Assembly (NCBI GenBank): GCA_003248315.1
Contig: QKWM01000004.1
Coordinates: 2,232,001 to 2,296,000, forward strand
From: Streptomyces sp. SW4
GTDB taxonomy: Bacteria; Actinomycetota; Actinomycetes; Streptomycetales; Streptomycetaceae
Direction of reading: 5' to 3'
Length of the DNA stretch: 64,000 nucleotides
In this document: positions 31,149 to 39,828 of the stretch, in pieces
Position numbering within the stretch: the stretch's first letter is position 1
Layout of the letters: each line of letters begins with the position of its first letter
Program-made: the position numbers and the translations under genes
The notes under the pieces: generated by a model
Databases searched by the model: none
Told to the model about the DNA's origin: nothing
Seen by the model: the letters and a program-made list of their open reading frames with translations, nothing else

Positions 31149-32422
31149 TTGGCCACCGGCTCCAGGACCTCACGGCCGCCGAGGTAGGGGCGCAGCACCT
31201 CGGGTACGCGCACCGACCCGTCGGCCTGCTGGTGGTTCTCCAGGAGGGCGACGATGGTCCGCGGTACGGCGCACAGCGTGCCGTTGAGCGTGGCCAGCGG
31301 GCGTACCTTCTTGTCCTCGCGGACGCGGATCGACAGCCGGCGGGACTGGAACTCGGTGCAGTCCGAGGTCGAGGTCAGCTCGCGGTACTTGCCCTGGGTC
31401 GGGATCCACGCCTCGCAGTCGAACTTGCGTGCGGCCGAGGAGCCCAGGTCGCCGGTGGCGACGTCGATCACCCGGAACGGCAGCTCGAGCGAGGTCAGCC
31501 ACTGCTTCTCCCACTCCAGCAGGCGCTGGTGCTCCGCCTGGGAGTCGTCCGGGTGGACGTAGGAGAACATCTCGACCTTGTCGAACTGGTGGACGCGGAA
31601 GATGCCCCGGGTGTCGCGGCCGTGCGAACCGGCCTCGCGGCGGAAGCAGGGCGAGAAGCCGGCGTAGCGCAGCGGCAGGCGCTCGGCGTCGATGATCTCG
31701 TCCATGTGGTACGCGGCGAGCGGCACCTCGGACGTGCCGACCAGGTAGAGCTCGTCGTCGGCGAGGTGGTAGACGTCCTGCGCGGCCTGGCCGAGGAAGC
31801 CGGTGCCGGCCATCGACTGCGGGCGGACCAGCGCCGGCGTGAGCATCGGCGTGAAACCGGCGGCGGTGGCCTGGGCCATCGCCGCGTTGACCAGGGCCAG
31901 CTCCAGCAGGGCGCCGACGCCGGTCAGGAAGTAGAAGCGGGAGCCGGAGACCTTGGCACCGCGCTCGACATCGATGGCGCCGAGGATCTGGCCGAGCTCC
32001 AGGTGGTCCTTGGGCTCGAAGCCCTCGGCGGCGAAATCGCGGGGCGCGCCGTGCGTCTCCAGCGTGACGAAGTCCTCCTCGCCGCCGACGGGGACGTCGG
32101 GGTGGACCAGGTTGCCGAGCTTCAGCAGCAGCTCCTGGGTCTCGGCGTCGGCCGCGTCGCGCTCGGCGTCGGCGGCCTTCACGTCGGCCGCGAGCTGGCT
32201 CGCCCGCTTCAGCAGCTCGGCCTTCTCGTCGCCGGTGGCCTTGCCGATCAGCTTGCCGAGGCCCTTCTGCTCGGCGCGCAGCTCGTCGAAGCGGACGCCG
32301 GACGACCTGCGCCGCTCGTCGGCAGACAGGAGGGCGTCGACGAGCGCGACGTCCTCTCCACGGGCACGCTGGGAGGCGCGCACACGGTCGGGGTCCTCAC
32401 GGAGCAGGCGAAGGTCAATCAC
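31145..32422 (-). CDS. serS: Seryl-tRNA synthetase
   Basis: A 425-residue class II synthetase. The N-terminal coiled-coil arm (residues about 25-100, RRRSSGVRFDELRAEQKGLG) binds the long variable arm of tRNA-Ser. The catalytic core has LVGTSEVPLAAYH, motif 2 FSPCFRREAGSHGRDTRG, FRVHQFDKVEMF and motif 3 NGTLCAVPRTIVALLENHQ. It charges tRNA-Ser in the cytoplasm. The frame is intact. It is the first gene of a two-gene unit with the HAD phosphatase. The upstream gap holds a DnaA-box cluster. A serine-type tRNA-like gene lies just beyond the HAD gene. Confidence 0.98.
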   Translation of the reverse strand: MIDLRLLREDPDRVRASQRARGEDVALVDALLSADERRRSSGVRFDELRAEQKGLGKLIGKATGDEKAELLKRASQLAADVKAADAERDAADAETQELLLKLGNLVHPDVPVGGEEDFVTLETHGAPRDFAAEGFEPKDHLELGQILGAIDVERGAKVSGSRFYFLTGVGALLELALVNAAMAQATAAGFTPMLTPALVRPQSMAGTGFLGQAAQDVYHLADDELYLVGTSEVPLAAYHMDEIIDAERLPLRYAGFSPCFRREAGSHGRDTRGIFRVHQFDKVEMFSYVHPDDSQAEHQRLLEWEKQWLTSLELPFRVIDVATGDLGSSAARKFDCEAWIPTQGKYRELTSTSDCTEFQSRRLSIRVREDKKVRPLATLNGTLCAVPRTIVALLENHQQADGSVRVPEVLRPYLGGREVLEPVAK

Positions 32423-32618
32423 GCGGTCCAGGCTACCGGTGCGCGGTGACGGCTCTCGACTCGCTATTCCGCGTCACGCGCCGTGTGTTCCGCTTCGTCC
32501 TCTTTGCGGCTTGCGTTCCGTGCCGTCAATAAACAGTGTCTCATTCCCTGGAACGAGGCAGCCTCGATGTGGTGCGTTGACCGGATTCCCTTGTGCGGAA
32601 CGGGACTTGGGGAGTGGG

Positions 32619-32930
32619 CTGTCCACAGGAATCCACAGCCGGCGAAAGTTATCCACAGGCTGTGCGAAAGATCTGTGGACTCCGGAATTGATCATTCCTG
32701 GGCGGGTGTCCGGGGCGGAGAATTCCCGATCCAAACCCCTCGCACACCCACGTTCGAGTGGAAACGGGTCACTCCGGAGTATGGCGGGCAAGAAACAGGT
32801 GGACGAAGGGTGACCCGGAGCCCTGTGGGCGGAGATATGCCCCATAGGGCGATTTGTCGACTGGATCACGGTTCGTTGTCGACTTGTCCCCAGGTCGAGA
32901 AGCGGACCTGTGGATAACTTCTGTGGACAA
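32619..32930. promoter_or_regulatory. Cluster of DnaA boxes in the serS-pheA gap
   Basis: Perfect boxes are TTATCCACA at 32649-32657, its complement TGTGGATAA at 32909-32917, and TGTGGACAA (complement of TTGTCCACA) at 32922-32930. Near matches are CTGTCCACA 32619, GAATCCACA 32629, TGTGGACTC 32674 and TTGTCCCCA 32884. The 669-base gap has no gene. Part of it is less GC-rich than its surroundings, and it must also hold the serS promoter. S. coelicolor has a high-affinity DnaA-binding cluster named D78, about 78 kb from oriC, that dampens initiation. Its position would fit, but I cannot verify identity. Confidence 0.8.
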
Positions 32931-32967
32931 CGACAATCCGCAGATACGACGGCCGAAAACGGCCGCC

Positions 32968-33071
32968 GACGACGGACGGGAAGCGCCGCCGACGGCGGAC
33001 GGGAAGCGCCGCCGACGGCGGACGGGAAGCGCCGCCGACGGCGGACGGGAAGCGCCGCCGACGGCGGACGG
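32968..33071. repeat. Perfect 23-bp tandem repeat behind pheA
   Basis: Units at 32968-32990, 32991-33013, 33014-33036 and 33037-33059, with a 12-base partial copy after them, all read GACGGCGGACGGG then AAGCGCCGCC. The first unit differs slightly. Within each unit GGCGG and CCGCC can pair. The array ends about 20 bases from the pheA stop. Confidence 0.93.
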
Positions 33072-33091
33072 AGACGGCCGACGACGGACGC

Positions 33092-34023
33092 TCAGAAGCG
33101 CCCGTCCTGGCAGCGCGCCACCCAGTCCGCCGCCGCCGCGAACTCCTCGTCCGAGGTGCCCGGACGCGGCGCACCGACATCGGCCGGCGTCAGCCCGCGC
33201 GCGGGTACGACCCGAGGAACCGCACCTGGAGACAGATCCGCTTCAGCCCCATCAGCGCCTCCGCCACCCGCCGGTCCGCGATGTGCCCCTCGGCGTCGAT
33301 GCAGAAGCAGTAGTTGCCGATGCCGGCGCCGGTCGGGCGGGACTGGAGCAGCATCAGGTTGATGCCCCGGGTGGCGAACTCGCCGAGCAGGTCGCGCAGG
33401 CCGCCGGGATGGTCGTCGCGCTGCCAGAGCACCACGGAGGTCTTGTCGGCGCCGGTCGGCGCGGCCGGACGGGCGGGGCGGCCCACCAGCACGAACCGGG
33501 TCTGGGCGTTCTCGGCGTCGTGGATCCCGGTCTCCAGCGCCTCCAGGCCGTAGCGGGAGGCGGCGAACTCGCCGGCGAAGGCGGCGTCGAACCGGCCCTC
33601 CTGGACCAGCCGGGCGCCGTCGGCGTTCGAGGCGGCCGACTCCCAGTGCACGTCGGGAAGGTGGGCCTTGAGCCAGTTGCGGACCTGCGGCTGCGCGGCC
33701 GGGTGCGCGGTGACCGTCTTGATGTCGGACAGCTTGGTGCCGGGGCGGACCAGCAGCGCGAAGGTGATCGACAGCAGCACCTCGCGGTAGATCATCAGCG
33801 GCTGGCCGGCGACCAGCTCGTCGAGGGTGGTGGTGATGCCGCCCTCCACGGAGTTCTCGATCGGCACGAAGGCGGCCTCGGCCTCGCCGGCCCGGACCGC
33901 GTCGAGGGCGGACTGGACCGACACGTAGGGGACCAGCTCCCGGGTCGCCGCCTCCGGAAGCGTGCGCAGGGCGACTTCGGTGAAGGTGCCTTCGGGGCCG
34001 AGATACGCGTAACTGGCTGGCAT
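33092..34023 (-). CDS. pheA: Prephenate dehydratase
   Basis: About 310 residues after repair of one missing base near 33197. The catalytic domain shows SYAYLGPEGTFTEVALRT, FVPIENSVEGGITTTLDEL and NADGARLVQEGRFDAAFAGE. The regulatory ACT domain has LLQSRPTGAGIGNYCF, the ESRP-like phenylalanine-binding motif. The enzyme makes phenylpyruvate for phenylalanine synthesis and should be feedback-inhibited by phenylalanine. Without repair the ORF stops at 33190, right after FLGSYPRAG. The restored tail runs VTPADVGAPRPGTSDEEFAA and ends CQDGRF. The gene stands alone, with a 23-bp repeat array at its 3' end. Confidence 0.96.
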
Positions 34024-34136
34024 GTCCTCACCCTAATGGGCCCACGGAAACGCGGCCCTCGCATCTCACCGGAGCCCCTCCCCGGGTGACCCCGCCCGCC
34101 GCCGAGGGGCGGCGCGCGGCCCCGGCGGCGGAGCGG

Positions 34137-35435
34137 TCAGCTCTCCAGGAGCCGCTGCCCCACGTACTCGCCCTCCGCGGCCCCGCCGGGCACCGCGAAC
34201 AGGCCGCTGGCCTCGTGGCGGATGAACGCCGACAGGGCGTCCCCCCGGTCCAGCTTGCGCTGCACCGGCACGAACCCGCGCAGCGGATCGGCCTGCCAGC
34301 AGATGAACAGCAGACCCGCGTCGGGCACCCCGTCCGCGTCGAAGCCGTCGTGGTACGAGAAGGGACGCCGGAGCATCGCCGCGCCGCCGTTCTGGTCGGG
34401 GCGGGTGATCCGGGCGTGCGCGTTGATGGGGACGACCAGGTTCCCGTCCGCGTCGGTCTTCTCCAGGTCCATCTCGGTCGTCTCGCCGCCCCCGGACAGC
34501 GGCGCCCCGTCGGACTTGCGCCGGCCGATGACCGCCTCCTGCTCCGTGCCCGACAGCTTCTCCCAGTCGTCCAGGAGCATGCGGATGCGGCGGACGACGA
34601 CGTAGGAACCGTTCGCCATCCAGGCCGGGTCCTTGCCGCCCGTGGCCGGGACGAAGATCCGCTCGTCGAAGTCGGCCTCGCCCGGCCGGGGATTGCGGGT
34701 GCCGTCGACTTGGCCCATGAGGTTGCGGGTGGTCATGGGGTGGGCGGTGGCGCCCGGCGCTCGGTTGAAGCCGTTCATCTGCCACCGCACGCGGGCCGCC
34801 GACCCGGCGTCCTTCTGGATGGCGCGCAGGGCGTGGAAGGCGACCAGGGAGTCGTTGGCGCCGATCTGCACCCACAGGTCGCCGTTGCTGCGTGCCTTGT
34901 CCAGGTGGTCGGAGGAGAAGTCGGGCAGTGGATCGAGGGAGGCCGGCCGCTGCTGCTCCAGGCCGGTCCGGCCGAAGAAGCTGTGGCCGAAGCCGAAGGT
35001 GACGGTGAGGGAGGAGGGCCCGGCGTCCCGGGCGACGTCGGTGTCGCGGGAGCCGGCCGGCTCGCCGGCCATCAGCCGCCGCGCGGTGTCGGACCACCGG
35101 CGCAGCAGGGCCGCGGCCTCCCTGCGCCCGGCGCCGGGTTTCAGGTCGAACGCGACGAGGTGACCGCAGGACTGCATGGGCGTGGTGATGCCGGGCTGAT
35201 GTTTCCCGTGAAACATCACCTGCTCGGCGCCGAGGGAGGTCAGGGGCGTCGCCCCGGTGGGCGCGGCGGCGTATCCGGCGGCCGCGCCCGCCGCGCCGAG
35301 CACGAGGCCGGTGGCACCGGCGGTGCCGAGCAGCCGGCGTCGTGAGATGCCGTCCGCCGCCGGGGAGGGAGCGGCGCCGGGGGCCCCGGCCGCCGCCTCG
35401 GGGGTGCGGGCCTGCGGAATGGACTGGTCAGCCAT
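34137..35435 (-). CDS. dtpA: Tat-exported dye-decolourising haem peroxidase DtpA
   Basis: A 432-residue DyP-type peroxidase with a twin-arginine signal (ISRRRLLGTAGATGLVLGAA) and the family's GxxDG motif in NLMGQVDGTRNPRPGE. It has the later haem-region His in INAHARITRPDQNGGAAMLR and ends GEYVGQRLLES. In S. lividans this protein is a partner of the Sco and ECuC copper chaperones in the development-linked extracellular copper pathway. Here it is downstream of copCD, ecuC and sco in the same direction. The ATG of VMFHGKHQ sits in a one-mismatch parS sequence. The frame is intact. Confidence 0.95.
   Translation of the reverse strand: MADQSIPQARTPEAAAGAPGAAPSPAADGISRRRLLGTAGATGLVLGAAGAAAGYAAAPTGATPLTSLGAEQVMFHGKHQPGITTPMQSCGHLVAFDLKPGAGRREAAALLRRWSDTARRLMAGEPAGSRDTDVARDAGPSSLTVTFGFGHSFFGRTGLEQQRPASLDPLPDFSSDHLDKARSNGDLWVQIGANDSLVAFHALRAIQKDAGSAARVRWQMNGFNRAPGATAHPMTTRNLMGQVDGTRNPRPGEADFDERIFVPATGGKDPAWMANGSYVVVRRIRMLLDDWEKLSGTEQEAVIGRRKSDGAPLSGGGETTEMDLEKTDADGNLVVPINAHARITRPDQNGGAAMLRRPFSYHDGFDADGVPDAGLLFICWQADPLRGFVPVQRKLDRGDALSAFIRHEASGLFAVPGGAAEGEYVGQRLLES
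35201..35214. promoter_or_regulatory. parS-like site inside dtpA
   Basis: GTTTCCCGTGAAAC differs by one base from the ParB consensus. It lies in the dtpA coding region near residue 75. Confidence 0.55.
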
Positions 35436-35443
35436 GGTGCGGT

Positions 35444-37446
35444 TCAGCCGATCTGCGCGTTCTTCTTGACGGTCACCTGGTCGATGTCGGAGGTCCGCAC
35501 GGTCACGGCGACCTCCCAGTCGCCGGCCATCGGGACCTGCACTCCGCTCGCCGACCAGTGTCCGGTGGTGATGTGGTCGGGGACGACGGGCAGCGGCCCG
35601 ATGTCCTTGGACTCCAGAGTGAAGGCGATCTTCACCTCGGGGAGGTCGACGGGCTTGCCGTCGGGCCGGGTGGCGTAGACGTGGACCTCGTTGGCGCCCA
35701 CGCGCGCGGGGTCGATGTCGATCCGGACGACGCCCTTGCCGTTGGCGCCGCCGGTGTCGTACGGCATGTCCAGGGTCAGCGTGCCGGAGGAGGACGTGGC
35801 CGACGAGGACGCGGAGGACGATGCGGCCGCCTTGGCCTCCTCCACGGTGCGACCGGGTTCGGTCTGCGTCAGGGCGGTGGTCACGGCGAGCAGGACGACG
35901 GCGACGCCGGCCTCGGCGAGCACCGAGCGCCGCAGGCCGAAGCGCTGGGGATCGGCGTCCCGCAGCCGCTTGCGCCGTGCCGCGTCCATGGCGGCCCGCT
36001 GCCGGGCGAGCTGCGCGGCACGCTCGGCGTCGACGCCCTCCTCACCGGCCTTCGCCGCCACGGCATCCGCACCCGCCTCAGCCTCCGCCGCGTCGGCATC
36101 CGCACCCGCCTTAGCCGCTTCCGCATCCGCATCCGCACCCGCGTCCGCGGCTGCCGCGGAGGACGTGGCAGCCGCCCCCACCCGGGCCTTCTCCCGCCCC
36201 TGCACGGTGGCCGGCACCGTCTCCGCCAGCCGTGCCGTCCACCGCCGGGACAGGTACGCGATGCCGACCAGCACGACGACGAGCCCGATCTTGACCAGGA
36301 GAAGCTGCCCGTACCGGGTGCCGGTGAACGCCGACCACGAGCCCAGCTGGCGCCAGGACTGGTAGACGCCGGTGATCACCAGGGCGATCACGCTGCCGAA
36401 GGCGACGCGGGAGAACCGGCGTACGGCGGACGTCTCGACCGGTGTGTCGGCGGGCGCCCGGTACAGCGCGACGAGCAGTGCGGTGAGCCCGCCGAGCCAG
36501 GCGGCGACGGCCAGCAGATGGACGACGTCGACCGGCATGGCGAGTCCCGCCTGGAGCCCGACCGAGGCGTGCTCGGACATGGCCCAGCTCGCCGCGAGCC
36601 CGGCGGCGACGACGGTTCCGCCGACCGCGAGCCCGAAGGTCAGGTCCCGCTTCTCGGCGTCCTCCCGCCTCTCGTACGCGCCGAAGAGCACGGCGACGAA
36701 CAGTGCGGCCGCGGCGAGCAGGAGCAGCCGGGAGACCAGGGCGGCGCCCGTCTTGGTCTGCAGGACCTGTCCGAGCAGCTCCAGGTCGAAGACGTCGCCG
36801 GCCTTGCCGGAGCCGGTGTAGGAGCCGCGGAGCAGCAGCAGGGCCAGCGTCGACGCGGTGAGCGCCAGCCATCCGGAGACCACGAGCCGCTGCACGGCCC
36901 GCACCCCGGATCCGCGCGGCCAGCAGGCGAGCACGAAGGCGGCGCCGCCCGCCAGCACGACGAACCCGGCGTAGGACACGTACCGCCCCACGCCGTAGAG
37001 GAGGCCGACGACCCCGCCGCCGGCTGACTGGCCGTCGACCGAGACGGAGGTCTCGGAGGGGCGCCGACGGAGAAGGTGAAGGCACCGGCGACGGGATGGC
37101 TGTCGGCGGACACGACCTGGTAGGCCACCGTGTACGTGCCGTCGGGCAGCCCCGCGTGCAGTTTCACGGCGTACGTGGTGCCGCCGGCCTCGGCGGGCCT
37201 GCCGTCGTCGACGCGCTTGCCCTTGGGGTCGAGGACGCGCAGCGAGTCGGAGTCCAGGGAGACCGTCTCGGAGAACGTCAGCGACACCTGGGCCGGGGCC
37301 TTGTCGACCACCGCCCCCTGCCGGGGGTCGCTCCCGGTGAGCGCGGCGTGCGCGGAGGCCGGGCCGGCCCCGGCCAGCAGCGCGCACGCCGCCGCCAGGA
37401 ACAGCAGCACCAGGGCTCTCACGCGCGGGGCGATGGTCTGCGTCAA
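35444..37446 (-). CDS. CopC-CopD copper-resistance fusion protein
   Basis: About 667 residues after repair of one missing C near 37061. A signal peptide is followed by a CopC-like domain that starts at the mature His (ASAHAALTGSDPRQGAVV, later ADSHPVAGAFTFSVGAP). Eight or nine CopD-type helices follow, including VVHLLAVAAWLGGLTALLVA. Next comes an Ala/Asp/Glu-rich linker (GADADAEAAKAGADADAAEA), another helix, and a beta-rich extracellular tail (GTLTLDMPYDTGGANGKG). CopC-CopD proteins bind copper outside and move it across the membrane. It lies between ecuC and dtpA in the copper block, eight bases before dtpA. Confidence 0.92.
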
Positions 37447-37476
37447 GGTGGTCCCTCCCTCGGTGACCGGGTGGCC

Positions 37477-37635
37477 CGCAGCGGGCCGGTGTGCCCGCAG
37501 CGGGCCGGAGTGGCCCCAGCCGGGCCGGAGTGGCCCCAGCCGGCCGGTGTGCCCGCAGCCGGGCCGGAGTGGCCGGAGCGGACCGGAGCGGCCGCAGCGG
37601 GCCGGGGTGCCTGTGCGGGCCGGTGTGCCCGGGGC
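37477..37635. repeat. Degenerate tandem repeat of about 17-20 bp between ecuC and copCD
   Basis: GGGCCGGTGTGCCCGCAGC, GGGCCGGAGTGGCCCCAGCC and GGGCCGGAGTGGCCGGAGC variants follow each other about eight times. The block fills the space between the ecuC stop and the copCD start. Confidence 0.8.
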
Positions 37636-37638
37636 GGC

Positions 37639-38130
37639 TCAGTGCCCCGAGTGTCCGGAGTCCGGCCGGTACGTGGCCGGCTTCACCGGCAGTTCGACCG
37701 TGACGGGGTCGGAGTGGGCGAAGCGGAGCTCGACGGAGACCGTCTGACCCTCCTTCGGCTTCCGCTTCAGCTTCTCGAACATCAGATGGTTGCCGCCGCT
37801 CTCCAGCACGAGCCGGCCGTGCGCGGGGACGGTGAGGCTGCCGGCCTCGCGCATCGTCCCGTCGACCGTCTCGTGCACCGTGACCTCGCCCAGCTCGCTG
37901 GTGACCGAGGTCAGCTCGTCCTCGGCGTCGCCCTCGTTGGCGATGGTCAGAAAGCCGGCGGCCATGTCGGAGACCGGCTGCGGCATGTAGGCGCCGCTGA
38001 CGGCGAGGTCCGCGCCGGAGCCGCCGCCGGAGTCGTCCGAGCCGCAGCCCGCGAGCACCAGGGCGCCCGCCACGGCCACGGCGGGCACGCCGAAGGCCCG
38101 GCGCGCCCCTGCGCCCCTGGGGTACCTCAC
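37639..38130 (-). CDS. ecuC: ECuC, extracellular Cu(I) chaperone (PCuAC family)
   Basis: A 163-residue lipoprotein (ALVLAGCGSDDS lipobox) with a PCuAC domain: SGAYMPQPVSDMAAGFLTI, ELGEVTVHETVDGTMREAGS, LVLESGGNHLMFEKLK. The Met and His of the H(M)x10Mx21HxM pattern are visible in VHETVDGTMREAG and NHLMF. PCuAC proteins hold Cu(I) outside the cell. In S. lividans ECuC hands it to Sco. Its GTG start overlaps the sco stop (GTGA), so translation is coupled. The frame is intact. Its His-rich C-terminus (DSGHSGH) may add metal binding. Confidence 0.93.
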   Translation of the reverse strand: MRYPRGAGARRAFGVPAVAVAGALVLAGCGSDDSGGGSGADLAVSGAYMPQPVSDMAAGFLTIANEGDAEDELTSVTSELGEVTVHETVDGTMREAGSLTVPAHGRLVLESGGNHLMFEKLKRKPKEGQTVSVELRFAHSDPVTVELPVKPATYRPDSGHSGH

Positions 38131-38777
38131 GGCTTCTCCCCCTTGATGATCTTCGGCAGGTCCTCGGTGTAGTCGCCGACCTCGGCGTCCTCGCCGTAGA
38201 GCACGTACCCGGCGTCGGTCTTCGGCGAGAAGGCGATGACCTGGGTGCCGTGCTGCGAGACGACCTTGCCGTCCTTGTCCTTGGTCGGCGGGTCGATGGA
38301 GATGCCGAGGGTGCGGGCGCCGGCCTGGATGGTGTCGAAGTCGCCGGTCAGGCCGACGAAATCGGGGTCGATGCCCTTGAGCCACTTGCCGAGCGCGGCG
38401 GGGGTGTCCCGCTCGGGGTCGGTGCTGACGAACACCACCTGCAGCTCGTCCTGCTGGGCCTTGGGCAGTTCCTTCTTGGCCACGGCGATGTTGCTCATCG
38501 TCAGCGGGCAGACGTCGGGGCAGTGGGTGTAGCCGAAGTAGATCAGCGTGGGCTTGCCCGCGGTCCGCTCGCGCAGGTCGTAGGTCTTGCCGTGGGTGTC
38601 GGTGAGGACCAGGTCCGGCTTCTCGAACGGCTTGTCGAGGACGGTGGCCGCCTTCTGGGAGGTGTCCTCGGACACCACGGTGACGGGCTTGTCGCCGTCG
38701 TCGCCGCTGCCGCAGGCGGACAGGGTCAGGGAGGCGGCGGCGAGCAGCGCGGCCGCCGCGAAGGTCTTCTTGCGCAT
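38127..38777 (-). CDS. sco: Sco copper chaperone (thioredoxin-like lipoprotein)
   Basis: A 216-residue lipoprotein (ASLTLSACGSGDDG) with a thioredoxin-like Sco domain. It has the copper-binding CPDVC motif in GYTHCPDVCPLTMSN and the distal His in VVSQHGTQVIAFSPK, plus FVSTDPERDTPAAL. Sco passes copper to oxidase CuA sites and, in Streptomyces, to the extracellular radical-copper oxidase GlxA and the DtpA route. The frame is intact. It is first in the coupled pair sco-ecuC, followed by copCD and dtpA. Confidence 0.95.
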   Translation of the reverse strand: MRKKTFAAAALLAAASLTLSACGSGDDGDKPVTVVSEDTSQKAATVLDKPFEKPDLVLTDTHGKTYDLRERTAGKPTLIYFGYTHCPDVCPLTMSNIAVAKKELPKAQQDELQVVFVSTDPERDTPAALGKWLKGIDPDFVGLTGDFDTIQAGARTLGISIDPPTKDKDGKVVSQHGTQVIAFSPKTDAGYVLYGEDAEVGDYTEDLPKIIKGEKP

Positions 38778-38802
38778 AGAGAAATGTCCCAGATGTGAGG
38801 TG

Positions 38803-38862
38803 CCCCGGTGCGCACCGGGGTGCCGGACCGCGGTCGCGGCCCCGCTCCCCGGTGCGCACCGG
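38803..38862. repeat. Duplicated palindrome upstream of sco
   Basis: CCCCGGTGCGCACCGGGG (38803-38820) is a perfect 18-bp palindrome, and CCCCGGTGCGCACCGG (38847-38862) is a second copy 26 bases later. They lie in the 96-base gap between ycnI and sco. They could be a regulator-binding pair or a terminator for the ycnI-like gene. I cannot tell which. Confidence 0.7.
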
Positions 38863-38873
38863 ACGAGGATGCG

Positions 38874-39674
38874 TCAGGCGGTGCCGCGCCGGCGCCCGGC
38901 GAGCACGCCGTACGCGACGCCCGCGGCGCCGACGACGATGCCGACGACGCCCAGGACGCGGGCGGTGGTGTCGGTGCCGTCACCGGAACCGGCGTCGGCG
39001 GTGGTGTTCTGCGCGGCCGGCTCGGCCTTCCCGGCGTCGTTGCCGGCGTCCTGGCCCGAGGCACCGTGGTGGTCGTCCTCGGCGGCGGACAGTTCGAGGA
39101 CGGGGGCCGGGTTCTCGGGCTCCTCCTGGCCCTCCTGCGGCACCTCGATCCAGCGCACGACCTCCTTGTTGGAGTACGTCTGGACCGCCTTGAACACCAG
39201 CTCGTCGGTGTCCTCGGGCAGCGCGCCCAGGGAGACGGGGAACTTCTGGAAGTAGCCGGGCTCGATGCCCTTGCCCTCGGCGGTCCAGGTCACCTTGGTG
39301 ACCGCCTCGGTGATCTTGTTGCCGTGCGACTCGATCGGCTTGTCCAGCTTGGCCTTGGTGACCTCGGCCTTCCAGCCGGGCACCGGCGCCGGCATCACCG
39401 AGGCCAGCGGGTGGTCGGCGGGGAAGGTGACCTCCAGCTTGGTGGTGGAGGCGTTGTCCCGCTCGTTGGGGACCTTGAAGCCGACCGTCGCGTAACCGCC
39501 CTTCGCCGCCGTGCCCTCCGGCTGCACGCTGACGTGCGCGAAGGCGGGCGACGACAGCAGGAGGACGGCGGCGCCGGCGACGGCACCGGCGGCCGCCAGG
39601 CGGGACGCCTTCCGGGACGGGACGGTCAGGGACGGGACCTTCGGGGACGAACCCTCGAGGGACGAAACCTTCAT
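38874..39674 (-). CDS. YcnI-type copper-binding membrane-anchored protein (DUF1775)
   Basis: A 266-residue protein. After the signal peptide the mature chain starts at His (SPAFAHVSVQPEGTA), the copper-binding residue of YcnI proteins, followed by YATVGFKVPNERDNASTTKL and the conserved Trp in MPAPVPGWKAEV. A disordered His/Asp/Ala linker and one C-terminal helix (VLGVVGIVVGAAGVAYGVLA) anchor it. YcnI proteins bind Cu(II) outside the cell. The N-terminal 25 residues contain a SLEGSSPKVPSLTVPSRK stretch made by repeated GGGACG in the DNA. The frame is intact. Confidence 0.93.
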   Translation of the reverse strand: MKVSSLEGSSPKVPSLTVPSRKASRLAAAGAVAGAAVLLLSSPAFAHVSVQPEGTAAKGGYATVGFKVPNERDNASTTKLEVTFPADHPLASVMPAPVPGWKAEVTKAKLDKPIESHGNKITEAVTKVTWTAEGKGIEPGYFQKFPVSLGALPEDTDELVFKAVQTYSNKEVVRWIEVPQEGQEEPENPAPVLELSAAEDDHHGASGQDAGNDAGKAEPAAQNTTADAGSGDGTDTTARVLGVVGIVVGAAGVAYGVLAGRRRGTA

Positions 39675-39828
39675 GGACGGAGCACTCCGCTTCCGTACGG
39701 TCCGGTGCGCCGCACCGGTACGTGAACAGGACGGTGGTCGGGCGCGGGCGCGACTGCGGGCGCACGCGCGTGCCGCACGACGGCGGCCCCGGCGTCCCGC
39801 GGCAGGGCGGAGCGGTGGTCGCGTCGTG

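Noticed and set aside
32968..33071. CRISPR array
   Set aside because: Units are contiguous with no unique spacers, and no cas genes are present. The same holds for the other arrays at 7377, 40795 and 47221.
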